The notes beneath the pieces were generated by a model. That model searched no databases and was not told the origin of the DNA. It was given only the letters and a program-made list of their open reading frames with translations. A stretch of 64,000 nt of DNA from SHXO01 sp964523885. GTDB lineage: Bacteria > Pseudomonadota > Gammaproteobacteria > Burkholderiales > SHXO01. The stretch is from NCBI GenBank assembly GCA_964523885.1, contig CAZFYX010000032.1, positions 5,900 through 69,899 on the forward strand, read 5' to 3'. Positions 8,044 through 17,024 of this stretch are shown one piece after another. Position numbers and translations under genes: made by a program. Positions within the stretch are counted from its first letter, which is position 1. Every line of letters starts with the position of its first letter.

Positions 8044-10077
8044 CTACCGCCGCACCCGCCTGCGCGGCCGCTCGCGCTCGCCCCGGCCGCCGTGCCGCTG
8101 CGCGAGCATCGCATCGATGTGCGTGGACAAGTCCGTCGCCACCTCGCGCGCGCGATCGCCATCCGGGAACAGGTCCGGGCGCCGGTACGACAGCCACGAA
8201 TACGCAGCGCACAGCCGGCACACGTCCTCGGCCTCCTGCAGGTCCATGTACTGCATCGGGCCGGGATCGCGCAGGCGCGTCGCCTCGCCGCGCGCCATCG
8301 CCCACACCCAGCCGCGCCACGCCGTCTCCAGGGCGGGGACGTTGGTGTTGATCGGCACCAGCGACAGCATCACCCGGTCTTCCAGGGACAGCCCGGTCCG
8401 GTCCAGCACGGGCGCACGGGTCGCCTGCTCCGTCAGGTTGGCGGGCACGAAGAAGTCGTCCTGCAGGTCGAGGTTGCGCACGAAGCGCTGCAGCAGCTGC
8501 TCCAGCCCGTGCTCGCCGGTGGCCTCCTCGAGGGCACGCAGGTGGTCGAGCGAGGGCGACACCTGGAACCGCGAGGCCCGCAGCGGCGCCGGCTGCTTGC
8601 GCAGCTCGCGCATGAGGTGGCGATGCGCGGGCTCGTCCAGCGCACAGACGCGGCCGGCCTCGTGCAGGCCGAAGCGGCCGGCACGCCCGGCGATCTGGTG
8701 CATCAGCGCACGAGGGATCAGGTCCTCCTCGTAGCCGTCGAACTTGGTCACGGTGGTGAACACCACGCGCCGGATCGGCAGGTTCAAGCCCATCCCGATG
8801 GCGTCGGTGGCAACGACGATGGACGCCTCGCCCGATTCGAACCGCCGCGCCTGCGCCCGCCGGGCCTCGGGCGACAGCGCGCCATAGATGGTCGCGACCG
8901 TGCGCCCCATGCGCGAGAGCTGCTGCGCGAGGAACAGCACGTCGCGGCGCGAGAAAGCGATCAGCGCGTCGCCGGGCCGCAGCGCATTCAGTCCACCCAG
9001 CGCGCGCGGCTCGACTTCCAGCGGTGCCTTGCGTTCGAGATGCTCCACGGTGAGCGGAACCCCGAGCCTCGCCGCAAGCGCATGCAATGCAGGCTCCGCG
9101 GTCGGGCTGCCGATCAGGTAGACCATCTGAGCCGGCACCCCGCACACCGCCGCCGTCCAGCCGCCGCCGCGCTCGGCGTCCTCCAGCATCTGGATCTCGT
9201 CGATCACCGCGACGTCGACCGGACGATGCGGGTCGAGCATCTCGACCGTGCTGGCATAGTGGGTAGCGTGGGGGTGGAGCTTGCGCTCCTCGCCCGTGAT
9301 CAGGCTCACTGCCACGCCGGCGCCGTCGAGCCGTTCGTAGTTCTCGTTGGCGAGCAGGCGCAGCGGCGCGAGGTAGACGCCCGAGGTGGCCGACTTCAGC
9401 GCATCGACCGCGCGATGGGTCTTGCCGGAGTTGGTCGGCCCCAGCAGGGCGATGAACCGGCGCGGCATGCTGGCGGCCGGGAAGCTCTCCGGATACTCCT
9501 TGAGGCTCACCGCCGCACGCGCCTTCTCGGCGTTGCGGCTTTCCTGCGCCCGCGCGTGGGTGGCGCGCATGCGATCGAGGATGGTGCTGAAGCGCGCCTC
9601 CTCGTCCACGCCGTCGGTGACCAGTCCGGCCCAGAACGGGTCGGCCTCGAGGCCGAGGTCGCTTGCGAAGCCTTGCGCGCGCAGCAGGAACGACGCCACG
9701 CGATCGGTCATGGCCTGCACGCGCTCGGGGTTCACGCGCGCCTTGATCAGGTCCAGGCGCTGCTCGGGCGTGGTCCTCTTCCACTTGTTGGCCTTGGCCA
9801 GATAGCCGTCGGGCGGTACCAGGCAGAACGGGACGCGCTCGCCGTCGAGCTGCGCGTGTCCGGCGATGCGCACCCGGAACACGTTGTCTTTGCGGAACAG
9901 CACCGCGTCGTGGGCCTTGAGCCAGGTGAACAGGGCTTCGTTGGCGGCGGATCGGGCGTGGCGGTCTTCGGTCTCGACGTCCTGCGCCAGGTCGCCGTCG
10001 ATCTCCTCGATTCCCGGGTCGTCCGGGGTCGGGCTTTCTGCGGTCATCGAGGGGTCGGGAGAGAGGAGATGCGCCAT
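8044..10077 (-). CDS. Suv3-type ATP-dependent RNA helicase
   Basis: The protein has about 677 residues. An N-terminal helical region of about 200 residues precedes a superfamily-2 helicase core with Walker A GPTNSGKT (about 213-220), motif II as DEIQ in VIDEIQMLED, and a C-terminal RecA domain with TDAIGMGLNLP and HQIAGRAGRFG. The DEIQ form with GPTNSGKT is typical of the mitochondrial/alphaproteobacterial SUV3 family, which unwinds RNA for degradation. The tail is Arg-rich (RGERERPRRRVRR), which would suit nucleic-acid binding. The start is uncertain: ATG at 10077 or 10047, neither with a strong ribosome site. It is divergent from a uracil glycosylase gene. Confidence 0.88.
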   Translation of the reverse strand: MAHLLSPDPSMTAESPTPDDPGIEEIDGDLAQDVETEDRHARSAANEALFTWLKAHDAVLFRKDNVFRVRIAGHAQLDGERVPFCLVPPDGYLAKANKWKRTTPEQRLDLIKARVNPERVQAMTDRVASFLLRAQGFASDLGLEADPFWAGLVTDGVDEEARFSTILDRMRATHARAQESRNAEKARAAVSLKEYPESFPAASMPRRFIALLGPTNSGKTHRAVDALKSATSGVYLAPLRLLANENYERLDGAGVAVSLITGEERKLHPHATHYASTVEMLDPHRPVDVAVIDEIQMLEDAERGGGWTAAVCGVPAQMVYLIGSPTAEPALHALAARLGVPLTVEHLERKAPLEVEPRALGGLNALRPGDALIAFSRRDVLFLAQQLSRMGRTVATIYGALSPEARRAQARRFESGEASIVVATDAIGMGLNLPIRRVVFTTVTKFDGYEEDLIPRALMHQIAGRAGRFGLHEAGRVCALDEPAHRHLMRELRKQPAPLRASRFQVSPSLDHLRALEEATGEHGLEQLLQRFVRNLDLQDDFFVPANLTEQATRAPVLDRTGLSLEDRVMLSLVPINTNVPALETAWRGWVWAMARGEATRLRDPGPMQYMDLQEAEDVCRLCAAYSWLSYRRPDLFPDGDRAREVATDLSTHIDAMLAQRHGGRGERERPRRRVRR

Positions 10078-10221
10078 GGTACCGGGGATCGGCGTCCCCG
10101 GGCGCGGGGGGTGCACGCAAGGGTGAGCTTCCGAGGTGTGTGCGCCGGTGCCGATTTCAAGCGCTGCACAGGCGCAGGGCAAGCGGGTATTCTTCGGGGC
10201 CTCCCGAGACCGCAACCAACG

Positions 10222-10986
10222 ATGCCCGCTCCCGCCTCTCCGGCCGGCACCACCGCCCTCCTCGACGCGGCCCGCGCGCTGTCCGCCGACCTCTCGGTGC
10301 TGCGCTTTCCGCCACCCGTCGCGCACGTCTATGATCCGCTGCAGTACGCGTGGGCGTGCTACGAGCAGTACGTCACGCGATACGGCCAGCCGCCGAAGCG
10401 CGTGGTGCTGCTCGGGATGAACCCGGGACCGTTCGGAATGATGCAGACCGGCGTACCCTTCGGCGAGATCGCAGCCGTGCGCGACTGGATGCACATCGCT
10501 GCGCCCGTGCAGAAGCCTGCCGGCGAGCACGGCAAGCGCACCATCCAAGGCTTCGATTGCCCTCGCTCGGAAGTCAGCGGCCGGCGCCTGTGGGGCTGGG
10601 CGGCACAACGCTTCGGCGCGCCCGAGCGCTTCTTCGCGGACTGGTTCGTGCTGAACTACTGCCCGCTCGCACTGCTGGAGGAGTCCGGGCGCAACTTCAC
10701 TCCGGACAAGCTGCCTGCCGCGTTGCTCACACAGCTCTACGCCGCCTGCGACCGTCATCTGGCGGTAGCACTGGATACGCTGCGGCCGCAATGGGCGATT
10801 GGTGTCGGCGGCTTCGCCGAGAAGCGCATCCGCGCGGTGCTGGAGAGCGATCTGGTGGACGGCGCAGTGGCCCGCCGCATCCGGTCCGGGTGCATCCTGC
10901 ACCCCAGCCCGGCGAGCCCGCTCGCCAACCGTGGATGGGCTGAAGCGGCGGAGCGGCAGTTGACCGAGATGGGAGTGTCGTTCTAA
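10222..10986 (+). CDS. SMUG1-type uracil-DNA glycosylase
   Basis: The protein has 254 residues. The uracil-pocket motif GMNPGPFGMMQTGVPFGE starts near residue 65, and the second catalytic motif HPSPASP contains His227. Both match the SMUG1 branch, in which the first motif is GMNPG and not the GQDPY of Ung-type enzymes. The enzyme should excise uracil and possibly oxidised pyrimidines from DNA as the first step of base-excision repair. The N-terminus before the first motif (YDPLQYAWACYEQYV) also fits the family. It is divergent from the helicase gene, with about 145 bases between the starts. Confidence 0.9.
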   Translation: MPAPASPAGTTALLDAARALSADLSVLRFPPPVAHVYDPLQYAWACYEQYVTRYGQPPKRVVLLGMNPGPFGMMQTGVPFGEIAAVRDWMHIAAPVQKPAGEHGKRTIQGFDCPRSEVSGRRLWGWAAQRFGAPERFFADWFVLNYCPLALLEESGRNFTPDKLPAALLTQLYAACDRHLAVALDTLRPQWAIGVGGFAEKRIRAVLESDLVDGAVARRIRSGCILHPSPASPLANRGWAEAAERQLTEMGVSF

Positions 10987-11029
10987 GCGCCCGGCTCTGC
11001 CTGCCCGTCCCCGTCCATCACTGGTTCGG

Positions 11030-11665
11030 TTAGCTTCCGGCGCCCGTGGCCTGGCCGCGCCCGTCCTGCGGTTCGATCGACAACGCGAACGCCTCGATGT
11101 AGTTCGCCACGACCTTGTCGCCGGTCTTCAGGTCGCGGATCGCGGCAGCATCGCGCACCGCAAGCCGGATCTCCTCACCGTTGGGCGCTTCCAGCGTGAC
11201 GCGCTTCGCATCGCGATCCACGTCGGTGACCTGTGCCACCACGCTGGTCTGCTGCACGTGTTGCACCGTCGGCTGCTCGGCGATGGGCCCCTGGTTGGTG
11301 GTCTGTGACTGGACTTGCGGCGAGGCGTCGCTGCGCGCAATCGACACGAGCAGCGCCTCCGCATAGCGGACGGTGACCTTGTCGCCCTTCTCAAGGCGAT
11401 CCATCGCGGGCATGTCGTTGCCCATGCGCACCATGGCGACACGCCCGTCCTCGCCCTTGATCGACACGGTCCGGGTGACGCGATCCACCGATTCGATGGT
11501 CCCGGTCAACGTCACGGCGCGGCCACCGTAAGCCGGCGCATTCGCGCTGCCCTGTTGCACACCAGTTGCCGGGCCCTGCCCCGCCTGGTCCTGCTGCGCG
11601 GATGCGGCGGGTGCGAGCAGCGCAGCCGCCACGACGAGAGCCGACGACGCGAGTGTGTGCTGCAT
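11030..11665 (-). CDS. Exported protein with two tandem homologous beta-rich domains
   Basis: The protein has 211 residues. A clear signal peptide ends near APAASA. Two related domains follow: GTIESVDRVTRTVSIKGEDG...GDKVTVRYAEALLVSI and AQVTDVDRDAKRVTLEAPNG...GDKVVANYIEAFALSIE. Each looks like a small OB-like barrel of the type found in DUF5666-like periplasmic proteins. The two are joined by a Gln-rich linker. The function is unknown; such proteins often sit in the envelope. The start is supported by AGGAGG eight bases upstream of the ATG. It is convergent with the glycosylase gene and divergent from the EamA gene. Confidence 0.75.
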   Translation of the reverse strand: MQHTLASSALVVAAALLAPAASAQQDQAGQGPATGVQQGSANAPAYGGRAVTLTGTIESVDRVTRTVSIKGEDGRVAMVRMGNDMPAMDRLEKGDKVTVRYAEALLVSIARSDASPQVQSQTTNQGPIAEQPTVQHVQQTSVVAQVTDVDRDAKRVTLEAPNGEEIRLAVRDAAAIRDLKTGDKVVANYIEAFALSIEPQDGRGQATGAGS

Positions 11666-11801
11666 ACGTGCCTCCTGTTGCGGACGCGTGGACGCATCGC
11701 GCGGATGTGGACAGGAGGTGGCGGCAACCCGCGTACCCGGGCCAGCATCCACAACCGAGATGCGCGGCACCAGCATCATCGACGGCGACGGCGGCGGGGT
11801 C

Positions 11802-11810
11802 TGGCATAAT
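11802..11810 (+). promoter_or_regulatory. Extended -10 promoter element for the EamA gene
   Basis: TGGCATAAT fits an extended -10 box (TG-N-CATAAT) and lies 21 bases before the ATG, giving a leader of about 15 bases. No clear -35 box is seen, as expected for extended -10 promoters. Confidence 0.5.
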
Positions 11811-11831
11811 CGCGCGGCCTTCCCCGCCGCC

Positions 11832-12722
11832 ATGTCCAGTACCTCCCGCTCGCTGCTGCCCCTGCTCGCCCTGGTCGGTGTCGCCCTTGCACTCGGGAGC
11901 GGGCATGTCTTCGCGCGCCTGGCGCTCACGCACGGCGTGACGATCCTCACTGCAGCGACGATGCGCTCGGCCTGCGCGGCGGCGCTGCTGTGGGTCGTCC
12001 TGCGCGTGCGCGGCATTCCGGTGCTGCCGCTGCACGGCGCCGCCCGCGCCACGGTCCTGTTCGGGGTGCTCATCGCCGTGCAGACGCTGGCAGTGCAGCT
12101 CGCGGTCAAGCGCATGCCGGTGGCGCTGGCGATCCTGCTTTTCTATACCTATCCTCTCTTCACCGGCATCGCCAGCAGCCTCATCGGCAGCGAGCGACTG
12201 AGCGCTCGCCTCCTCGCGACGATGTTCGCCGCCTTCGCCGGTCTCGCACTGGTCCTCGGTGTGGCGACGCAGGGTGTCGACCTGCTCGGCGTGCTGGCAG
12301 CGCTGACCGCCTCGGCCTGCTTCACGGCAGTGCTGGTGCTGACGCCGAAGCTCACGCCCTCGCTGGCGGCGCCGGTACGCACCTTCCTGATGCTGCTGAC
12401 TGCGGCGACGATCTTCGTGCTCGCTTGCGCCGGTACCAGCGAGTTCCACTGGCCCGCGGACCCCGCCGGCGCCGCCGGGCTGGCGGGCCTGGCGCTGTGC
12501 TACGCCGTGGGGATCATCACCCTGTTCCTGGTGCTGCCGCTGCTGGGGCCGATGCAGACGGCGGTCGTGCTCAACCTCGAGCCGGTCGTGGTGGCGCTGG
12601 TCGCGTGGGCCGTGCTGGGCGAGGCGCTGTCCCCTCTGCAGATGCTCGGGGCCGTGATGGTGGTCGCGGCGGTGATCTACTTCCAGGTGGCGCGGCGCGC
12701 GCCTGCGCCGAAGCCCAGATAG
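11832..12722 (+). CDS. EamA/DMT-family transporter (RhaT/YdcZ-like permease)
   Basis: The protein has 296 residues with about ten hydrophobic helices arranged as two five-helix EamA repeats. The second repeat ends with LNLEPVVVALVAWAVLGEALSPLQMLGAVMVV, a typical family signature. The family exports amino acids, amines or other small metabolites through the inner membrane, and the substrate cannot be told from sequence. The gene has its own likely extended -10 promoter. It is followed after 56 bases by the HAD-ATPase fusion gene on the same strand. Confidence 0.88.
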   Translation: MSSTSRSLLPLLALVGVALALGSGHVFARLALTHGVTILTAATMRSACAAALLWVVLRVRGIPVLPLHGAARATVLFGVLIAVQTLAVQLAVKRMPVALAILLFYTYPLFTGIASSLIGSERLSARLLATMFAAFAGLALVLGVATQGVDLLGVLAALTASACFTAVLVLTPKLTPSLAAPVRTFLMLLTAATIFVLACAGTSEFHWPADPAGAAGLAGLALCYAVGIITLFLVLPLLGPMQTAVVLNLEPVVVALVAWAVLGEALSPLQMLGAVMVVAAVIYFQVARRAPAPKPR

Positions 12723-12778
12723 CGGGCAGCGGGAGCGCGGTTTGCTCGGATGGGTTCCCGACCCGTCAGGCAGCCGCC

Positions 12779-14497
12779 ATGCGCTTCGTCGCGCTCGCCA
12801 CCGACTACGACGGCACGCTTGCCCATCACGGCATTGTCCCGCCGCATGCCGTCGCCGCACTCGAACGCTTCTCCGCGAGCGGCCGCAAGCTGATTCTGGT
12901 GACCGGCCGCGAGCTCGACGAACTGCTCGGGGTTTTTCCGGAGATCGATCGCTTCGATCGCGTGGTGGCCGAGAACGGGGGGCTGCTCTACACACCCGGC
13001 ACGGGCGAGCGCAAGGCGCTGTCCGCGCCACCTCCGGCCGAGTTCGTGGACCTGCTCAAGTCCCGCGGCGTACCGCTCTCGGTCGGCAGCTCGATCGTGG
13101 CGACGGTCGAACCGTACGAGACCGTGGTGCTGGAGGCGATCCGCGCGCTGGGCCTCGAGCTGCAGGTAATCTTCAACAAGGGCGCCGTGATGGTGCTTCC
13201 GGCATCGGTGAACAAGGCCAGCGGCCTGGCGACCGCGCTGGAGCTGCTGGGGCTCTCCGCCCACAACGTCGCGGCAATCGGCGATGCCGAGAACGATCAT
13301 GCGTTGCTGAAGATGGCGGAGTTCGGCGTGGCCACCGGCAACGCCATCCCGACCCTGCGGGAGACGGCCGATTACGCCAGCGCCCACACCCACTCCCATG
13401 CGGTGATGGAGCTGATGGACGCGATGGTCGAAGACGACCTGCGACACCTGGCCGGGCACTCGCAGCGCCGGCGCATCCTGCTCGGCGAGAGCGTGGGGGG
13501 CGAGCCCGTGCACATGCCGCCGGCGTGGACCAACCTGCTGATCGCCGGCACCTCCGGCAGCGGCAAGTCGACGCTCGCCACCGGCGTGCTCGAGCGCATC
13601 TGCGAGCAGGACTACCAGTTCTGCGTGATCGACCCCGAGGGTGACTACGAGGACTTCGCGGCCGGCATCGTCTTCGGTAACAGCGACCGGGCCCCGAGCA
13701 GCGAGGAGGTGCTCACGGCGCTCGAGAAGCCGGACACGAATGCGATCGTCAACCTGGTCGGCCTGCCGCTGCAGGACCGGCCGCGCTTCTTCCTCGACCT
13801 GCTGCCGCGGCTGCAGTCGCTGCGCGCGAAGACCGGCCGCCCGCACTGGGTGCTGGTGGACGAGACCCATCACCTGATGCCGCGCGACTGGGATCCGGCC
13901 CCGCTGGTCCTGTCGCGCGAGCTGGCCGGCATGATCTACGTCACGGTGCACCCGGACTGGACGGCACCTGCCGTGGTGAACACCGCCGATCTCGTCGTGA
14001 CGCTGGGTGAAGCCCCGCACCAGACGCTGCGCACGCTGACGACCACGGCGGCAGGAGAGCAGGAAAACCCGGCGCCACTGGAGCCGGGGCAGGCGTTGCT
14101 GTGGCGACGTGACGAAGCGGCCGCGCCGGTGCGATTCAAGATGGCGCCCAGTCGCGCCGAGCGCCGCCGGCATCGGCGCAAGTATGCGGCCGGAGAGCTG
14201 CCGCCGGACCGCAGCTTCTACTTCCGCGGGCCGCAAGGCAGGCTGCACTTGCGGGCACAGAACCTCATGCTGTTCCTGCAGATCGCCGACGGCGTGGACG
14301 ACGACACCTGGCTGCACCACCTGTACGCGCGCGACTACTCGCGCTGGCTGGCCGAGTTCATCAAGGATCCCGTGCTCGGCGAGGAGGTCGCGGCGATCGA
14401 GGACGACAAGGCGCTGGATGCGCGCGAGAGCCGGGCGCGGGTGCGGGCCGCGGTGGAATCGCACTACACGCTGCCGGCGACCGGAGGTGCCGGGTAG
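12779..14497 (+). CDS. Fusion of HAD-IIB phosphatase and HerA/VirB4-like P-loop ATPase
   Basis: The protein has 572 residues. Residues 1-225 form a HAD-superfamily hydrolase of class IIB (Cof/sucrose-phosphate phosphatase-like): the nucleophile motif is DYDGT at 9-13, and GDAENDHALL is the late acidic motif. The second half is a P-loop NTPase with Walker A GTSGSGKST (about 257-265) and Walker B-like VLVDETHH (about 358-365). That resembles DNA-translocase ATPases of the HerA/DUF87 kind. A 120-residue C-terminal tail contains a motif-rich helical part (FYFRGPQGRLHLRAQNLMLF). The combined function is not known to me; coupling nucleotide hydrolysis to removal of a phosphate from a sugar or lipid is one possibility. 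Confidence 0.85.
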   Translation: MRFVALATDYDGTLAHHGIVPPHAVAALERFSASGRKLILVTGRELDELLGVFPEIDRFDRVVAENGGLLYTPGTGERKALSAPPPAEFVDLLKSRGVPLSVGSSIVATVEPYETVVLEAIRALGLELQVIFNKGAVMVLPASVNKASGLATALELLGLSAHNVAAIGDAENDHALLKMAEFGVATGNAIPTLRETADYASAHTHSHAVMELMDAMVEDDLRHLAGHSQRRRILLGESVGGEPVHMPPAWTNLLIAGTSGSGKSTLATGVLERICEQDYQFCVIDPEGDYEDFAAGIVFGNSDRAPSSEEVLTALEKPDTNAIVNLVGLPLQDRPRFFLDLLPRLQSLRAKTGRPHWVLVDETHHLMPRDWDPAPLVLSRELAGMIYVTVHPDWTAPAVVNTADLVVTLGEAPHQTLRTLTTTAAGEQENPAPLEPGQALLWRRDEAAAPVRFKMAPSRAERRRHRRKYAAGELPPDRSFYFRGPQGRLHLRAQNLMLFLQIADGVDDDTWLHHLYARDYSRWLAEFIKDPVLGEEVAAIEDDKALDARESRARVRAAVESHYTLPATGGAG

Positions 14498-14577
14498 CTG
14501 CCGGTCCGGCGGCGAGGCTGCGGGCCGGGTCCATCGACTGGGAAGGGGAGAATCGCGAGCTGCATGGCGGACCGCCG

Positions 14578-14607
14578 TTCCCCCTCTCCCCTTGCGGGAG
14601 AGGGGAA
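14578..14607. repeat. REP-like hairpin
   Basis: A near-perfect hairpin (TTCCCCCTCTCCC opposite GGGAGAGGGGAA) with a five-base loop lies between convergent genes. It belongs to the same C-rich/G-rich family as the repeats near 0.8, 7.9 and 24.5 kb and may also serve as a terminator. Confidence 0.6.
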
Positions 14608-14623
14608 ATACGTCGCCGGACCG

Positions 14624-15430
14624 TCAATGCCTGCGCGAACTGTCCGCTGGACCGGACACGAACACGTAGCTGTCCATCGCGATCACGCCAAACGTCACTT
14701 CGTCGGTCAGCCGGCGCGCGTCGCCCCCCACGCCCGCCGCACCCAGCGCCACGAACAGCGGCAGCAGGTGCTCGTCGGTGGGGTGCGCACGAACGGCGTG
14801 CGGCGCCAGCTGCCGATAGTCGAGCAGCGCGGCGACATCATGCGCGTCGATCGCGGCCTTCATCCAGCCCTGGAACTCCCGCACGTACGGCTCGACGCCG
14901 GCAGGGCGGCCGCGGAACTCGTGCAGGTTGTGCGTGAGGCTGCCCGATCCGACGATCAGCACGCCTTCTTCGGTCAGTGGCCGCAACGCCTCGCCGAGAC
15001 GGTAGTGATGCAGCGGACTCAGGTGCGGCTGGATCGACAGCTGCGTGACCGGGATGTCCGCGTCCGGACGCAGGAACAGCAGAGGCACCCACGCACCATG
15101 GTCGAGTCCGCGCTCCGGATCGAGTCGGCTGCGCAGTCCTGCCGCATCCAGCAGTTGTGCAGCGCGCCGGGCGAGCGCCGGCGCACCGGGAACGCGGTAA
15201 CGGATCCGGTAGAGCGCCTCGGGGAAGCCGCCGAAGTCGTGGATGGTCTCCGGCCGCGGGACGATGCTGACGGCCGGCGCGGAGGTCTCCCAGTGCGCCG
15301 AGACCATGAGGATGGCCTGCGGCTGCTCGATCTCGCCGGCAAGCGCCTGCAATGCCGCGCCAGCCTGGCCGGGCTGGATCGCCATCAGCGGCGCGCCGTG
15401 GGAGACGAAGACGGTAGGCATGGTGCTCAT
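14624..15430 (-). CDS. DODA-type extradiol ring-opening dioxygenase
   Basis: The protein has 268 residues. It starts MSTMPTVFVSHGAP and carries SAHW, DHGAWVPLLFL and GSGSLTHNL. These supply the His residues expected of LigB-superfamily extradiol dioxygenases of the 4,5-DOPA-dioxygenase branch (E. coli YgiD-like). Such enzymes use a mononuclear metal centre to cleave catecholic rings, and many bacterial members have unknown substrates. A GGAG element lies seven bases before the chosen ATG. It follows the DoxX gene on the same strand and probably shares its transcript, under the divergent LysR gene. Confidence 0.88.
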   Translation of the reverse strand: MSTMPTVFVSHGAPLMAIQPGQAGAALQALAGEIEQPQAILMVSAHWETSAPAVSIVPRPETIHDFGGFPEALYRIRYRVPGAPALARRAAQLLDAAGLRSRLDPERGLDHGAWVPLLFLRPDADIPVTQLSIQPHLSPLHHYRLGEALRPLTEEGVLIVGSGSLTHNLHEFRGRPAGVEPYVREFQGWMKAAIDAHDVAALLDYRQLAPHAVRAHPTDEHLLPLFVALGAAGVGGDARRLTDEVTFGVIAMDSYVFVSGPADSSRRH

Positions 15431-15495
15431 CGGTTGCTCCAACGACGAGCGAGGCATCGCGTGCCTCGCCCGTCCATCCCACGTTTGAAAGTCGA

Positions 15496-15927
15496 TCAGT
15501 AGCCGGCTGCAGGCTTGAGCGCCGGGGCCTGCACGGACGCGCCGGTGAGAGCGAATTTGCCGTCGCCGAGGAGAGCCTGCACCAGCGCCGCAGCGGCCAG
15601 GAACACAGGATATTCCCATCCACCATTCGGGGCGGTGAAGAGCCAGCCGTTGCCCCAGTGCACGGCCGCAGCGCCGAGCAGCACGGGGACGAGCCCAAGT
15701 GCGACCCAGCGGGAGTAGACCCCGCCAATCAGCAGCGCGCCGCCGATCAGCTCGGCGCCGGTGACCGGATAGGCCAGCCAGGCGGGATAGCCGACCGAGG
15801 CGAAGAACTGCGCGGTTCCCGGCAGGGTGAACACGAGAATCTTCAGCAGCGCGTGGGCGATGAACATGATGCCGAGGCTGATGCGCAGGACGAGTGCGGC
15901 ATACGGGGCCGTGCGGTTGTCGATCAT
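15496..15927 (-). CDS. DoxX-family membrane protein
   Basis: The protein has 143 residues with four hydrophobic helices. The N-terminal LRISLGIMFIAHALLKI and GAELIGGALLIGG are the usual DoxX-family features. These inner-membrane proteins are often paired with redox or dioxygenase genes, but their reaction is unsettled. The start is supported by TGGAGA upstream. It lies 65 bases upstream of the extradiol dioxygenase on the same strand and is divergent from a LysR regulator, a common arrangement for a small quinone/aromatic-stress response. Confidence 0.85.
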   Translation of the reverse strand: MIDNRTAPYAALVLRISLGIMFIAHALLKILVFTLPGTAQFFASVGYPAWLAYPVTGAELIGGALLIGGVYSRWVALGLVPVLLGAAAVHWGNGWLFTAPNGGWEYPVFLAAAALVQALLGDGKFALTGASVQAPALKPAAGY

Positions 15928-16050
15928 GGTTGCATTCTCCAGTGGTCGTGACGGACGCGATGCAGGTGCCGCGTCAGTCGTGCACACTGTAGCCATTGAA
16001 GCAGTCGTGATAAACATCCGATAATGCAATGAATTGTTGCCTGGAGTGCA
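15928..16050. promoter_or_regulatory. Divergent control region between doxX and lysR genes
   Basis: The 123-base gap is locally AT-richer than its surroundings. It holds an interrupted palindrome GCAATGAATTGTTGC (16026-16040) close to the LysR-gene start; LysR regulators typically bind T-N11-A type dyads in such gaps. GATAATG (16020-16025) could serve as a -10. Assignment of the operator is inference. Confidence 0.35.
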
Positions 16051-17001
16051 ATGATGGATCGGCTCTCCACCATGGAGACATTCGTTCGGGTGGTCGAGGC
16101 CGGCAGCTTCATGGCCGCCGCGCAGCGGCTGGAGCTGTCGGCCGCGATGGTCAGCCGCCACGTGCAGGACCTCGAGCAGCGGCTGGGCACGCGGCTGCTC
16201 AACCGCACCACCCGCCGCATCAGCCTCACCGAGGCCGGCGCGGCCTATTTCGAGCGCAGCCGGCAGCTGCTGCGCGACCTGGAGGAGATGGACCTGTCGG
16301 TAGCGCACGAGGTGCAGCAGCCGCGCGGCGTGCTGCGGGTGAATGCACCGGTCGTGTTCGGCACCCGGCACCTGTCGCGCTTCCTGGCCGAATACGGGGC
16401 ACGCTACCCGGACGTCGCGATCGACCTGACGCTCACGGACCGCTTCATCGACCTGGTGGAGGAAGGCGCCGACGTGGCCGTGCGCATCGGCGCGCTCCAG
16501 GATTCCACACTGGTCGCGCGCCGCCTGTGTCCTGCCCGGCTGGTGCTGTGTGCTGCACCCGCGTATCTCCAGCAACACGGCACGCCAAAGTCGCTCGAGG
16601 ACCTGGGCCGGCACAGTTGCCTGGGCTACACCTACACGCGCGGGGGCATCGAATGGGAGTTTCCGGAAGCCTCCACGCCTGCGATCGTGCCGTTGCGCGG
16701 GAGCCTGCGCGCCAACCACGGCGAGGTGCTGTTCCAGGCGGCCATCGACGGCATGGGCATCGTGCTGCTGCCCACCTTCATCGTCGGCGAAGCGCTGCGC
16801 GAAGGCCTGCTGCGCCAGGTGCTTCCCCGGGCAACGCTGGCCGAGCTCAACGCCTATGCGGTGTTTCCGAGCCGCAAGTTCCTCAGTGCCAAGGTGCGAA
16901 CGTTCGTGGACTTCCTGGCGGAGAAGTTCGGTCCGGAGCCGTACTGGGATGCATGGCGCATGCCGCCCGCGCGGCCGCTCAAGGCGGGGAAGCGCCGCTG
17001 A
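16051..17001 (+). CDS. LysR-family transcriptional regulator (DoxX/DODA neighbour)
   Basis: The protein has 316 residues. The helix-turn-helix (STMETFVRVVEAGSFMAAAQ, then SAAMVSRHVQDLEQRLG) begins the chain. RLLNRTTRRISLTEAG follows, typical of the large CrgA/DsdC-like LysR subgroup with a C-terminal effector domain. It is divergent from doxX and the extradiol dioxygenase gene, which are its likely targets by the usual LysR logic. Two consecutive ATG codons begin the gene; the first is preceded by CTGGAG. Confidence 0.93.
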   Translation: MMDRLSTMETFVRVVEAGSFMAAAQRLELSAAMVSRHVQDLEQRLGTRLLNRTTRRISLTEAGAAYFERSRQLLRDLEEMDLSVAHEVQQPRGVLRVNAPVVFGTRHLSRFLAEYGARYPDVAIDLTLTDRFIDLVEEGADVAVRIGALQDSTLVARRLCPARLVLCAAPAYLQQHGTPKSLEDLGRHSCLGYTYTRGGIEWEFPEASTPAIVPLRGSLRANHGEVLFQAAIDGMGIVLLPTFIVGEALREGLLRQVLPRATLAELNAYAVFPSRKFLSAKVRTFVDFLAEKFGPEPYWDAWRMPPARPLKAGKRR

Positions 17002-17024
17002 GCACCCGGGGAATCACCGGGCAA

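Noticed and set aside
10078..10902. A longer Suv3 helicase of 952 codons
   Set aside because: The extra N-terminal part lies antisense to the SMUG1-type glycosylase gene and lacks family similarity. A start near 10047-10077 is preferred.
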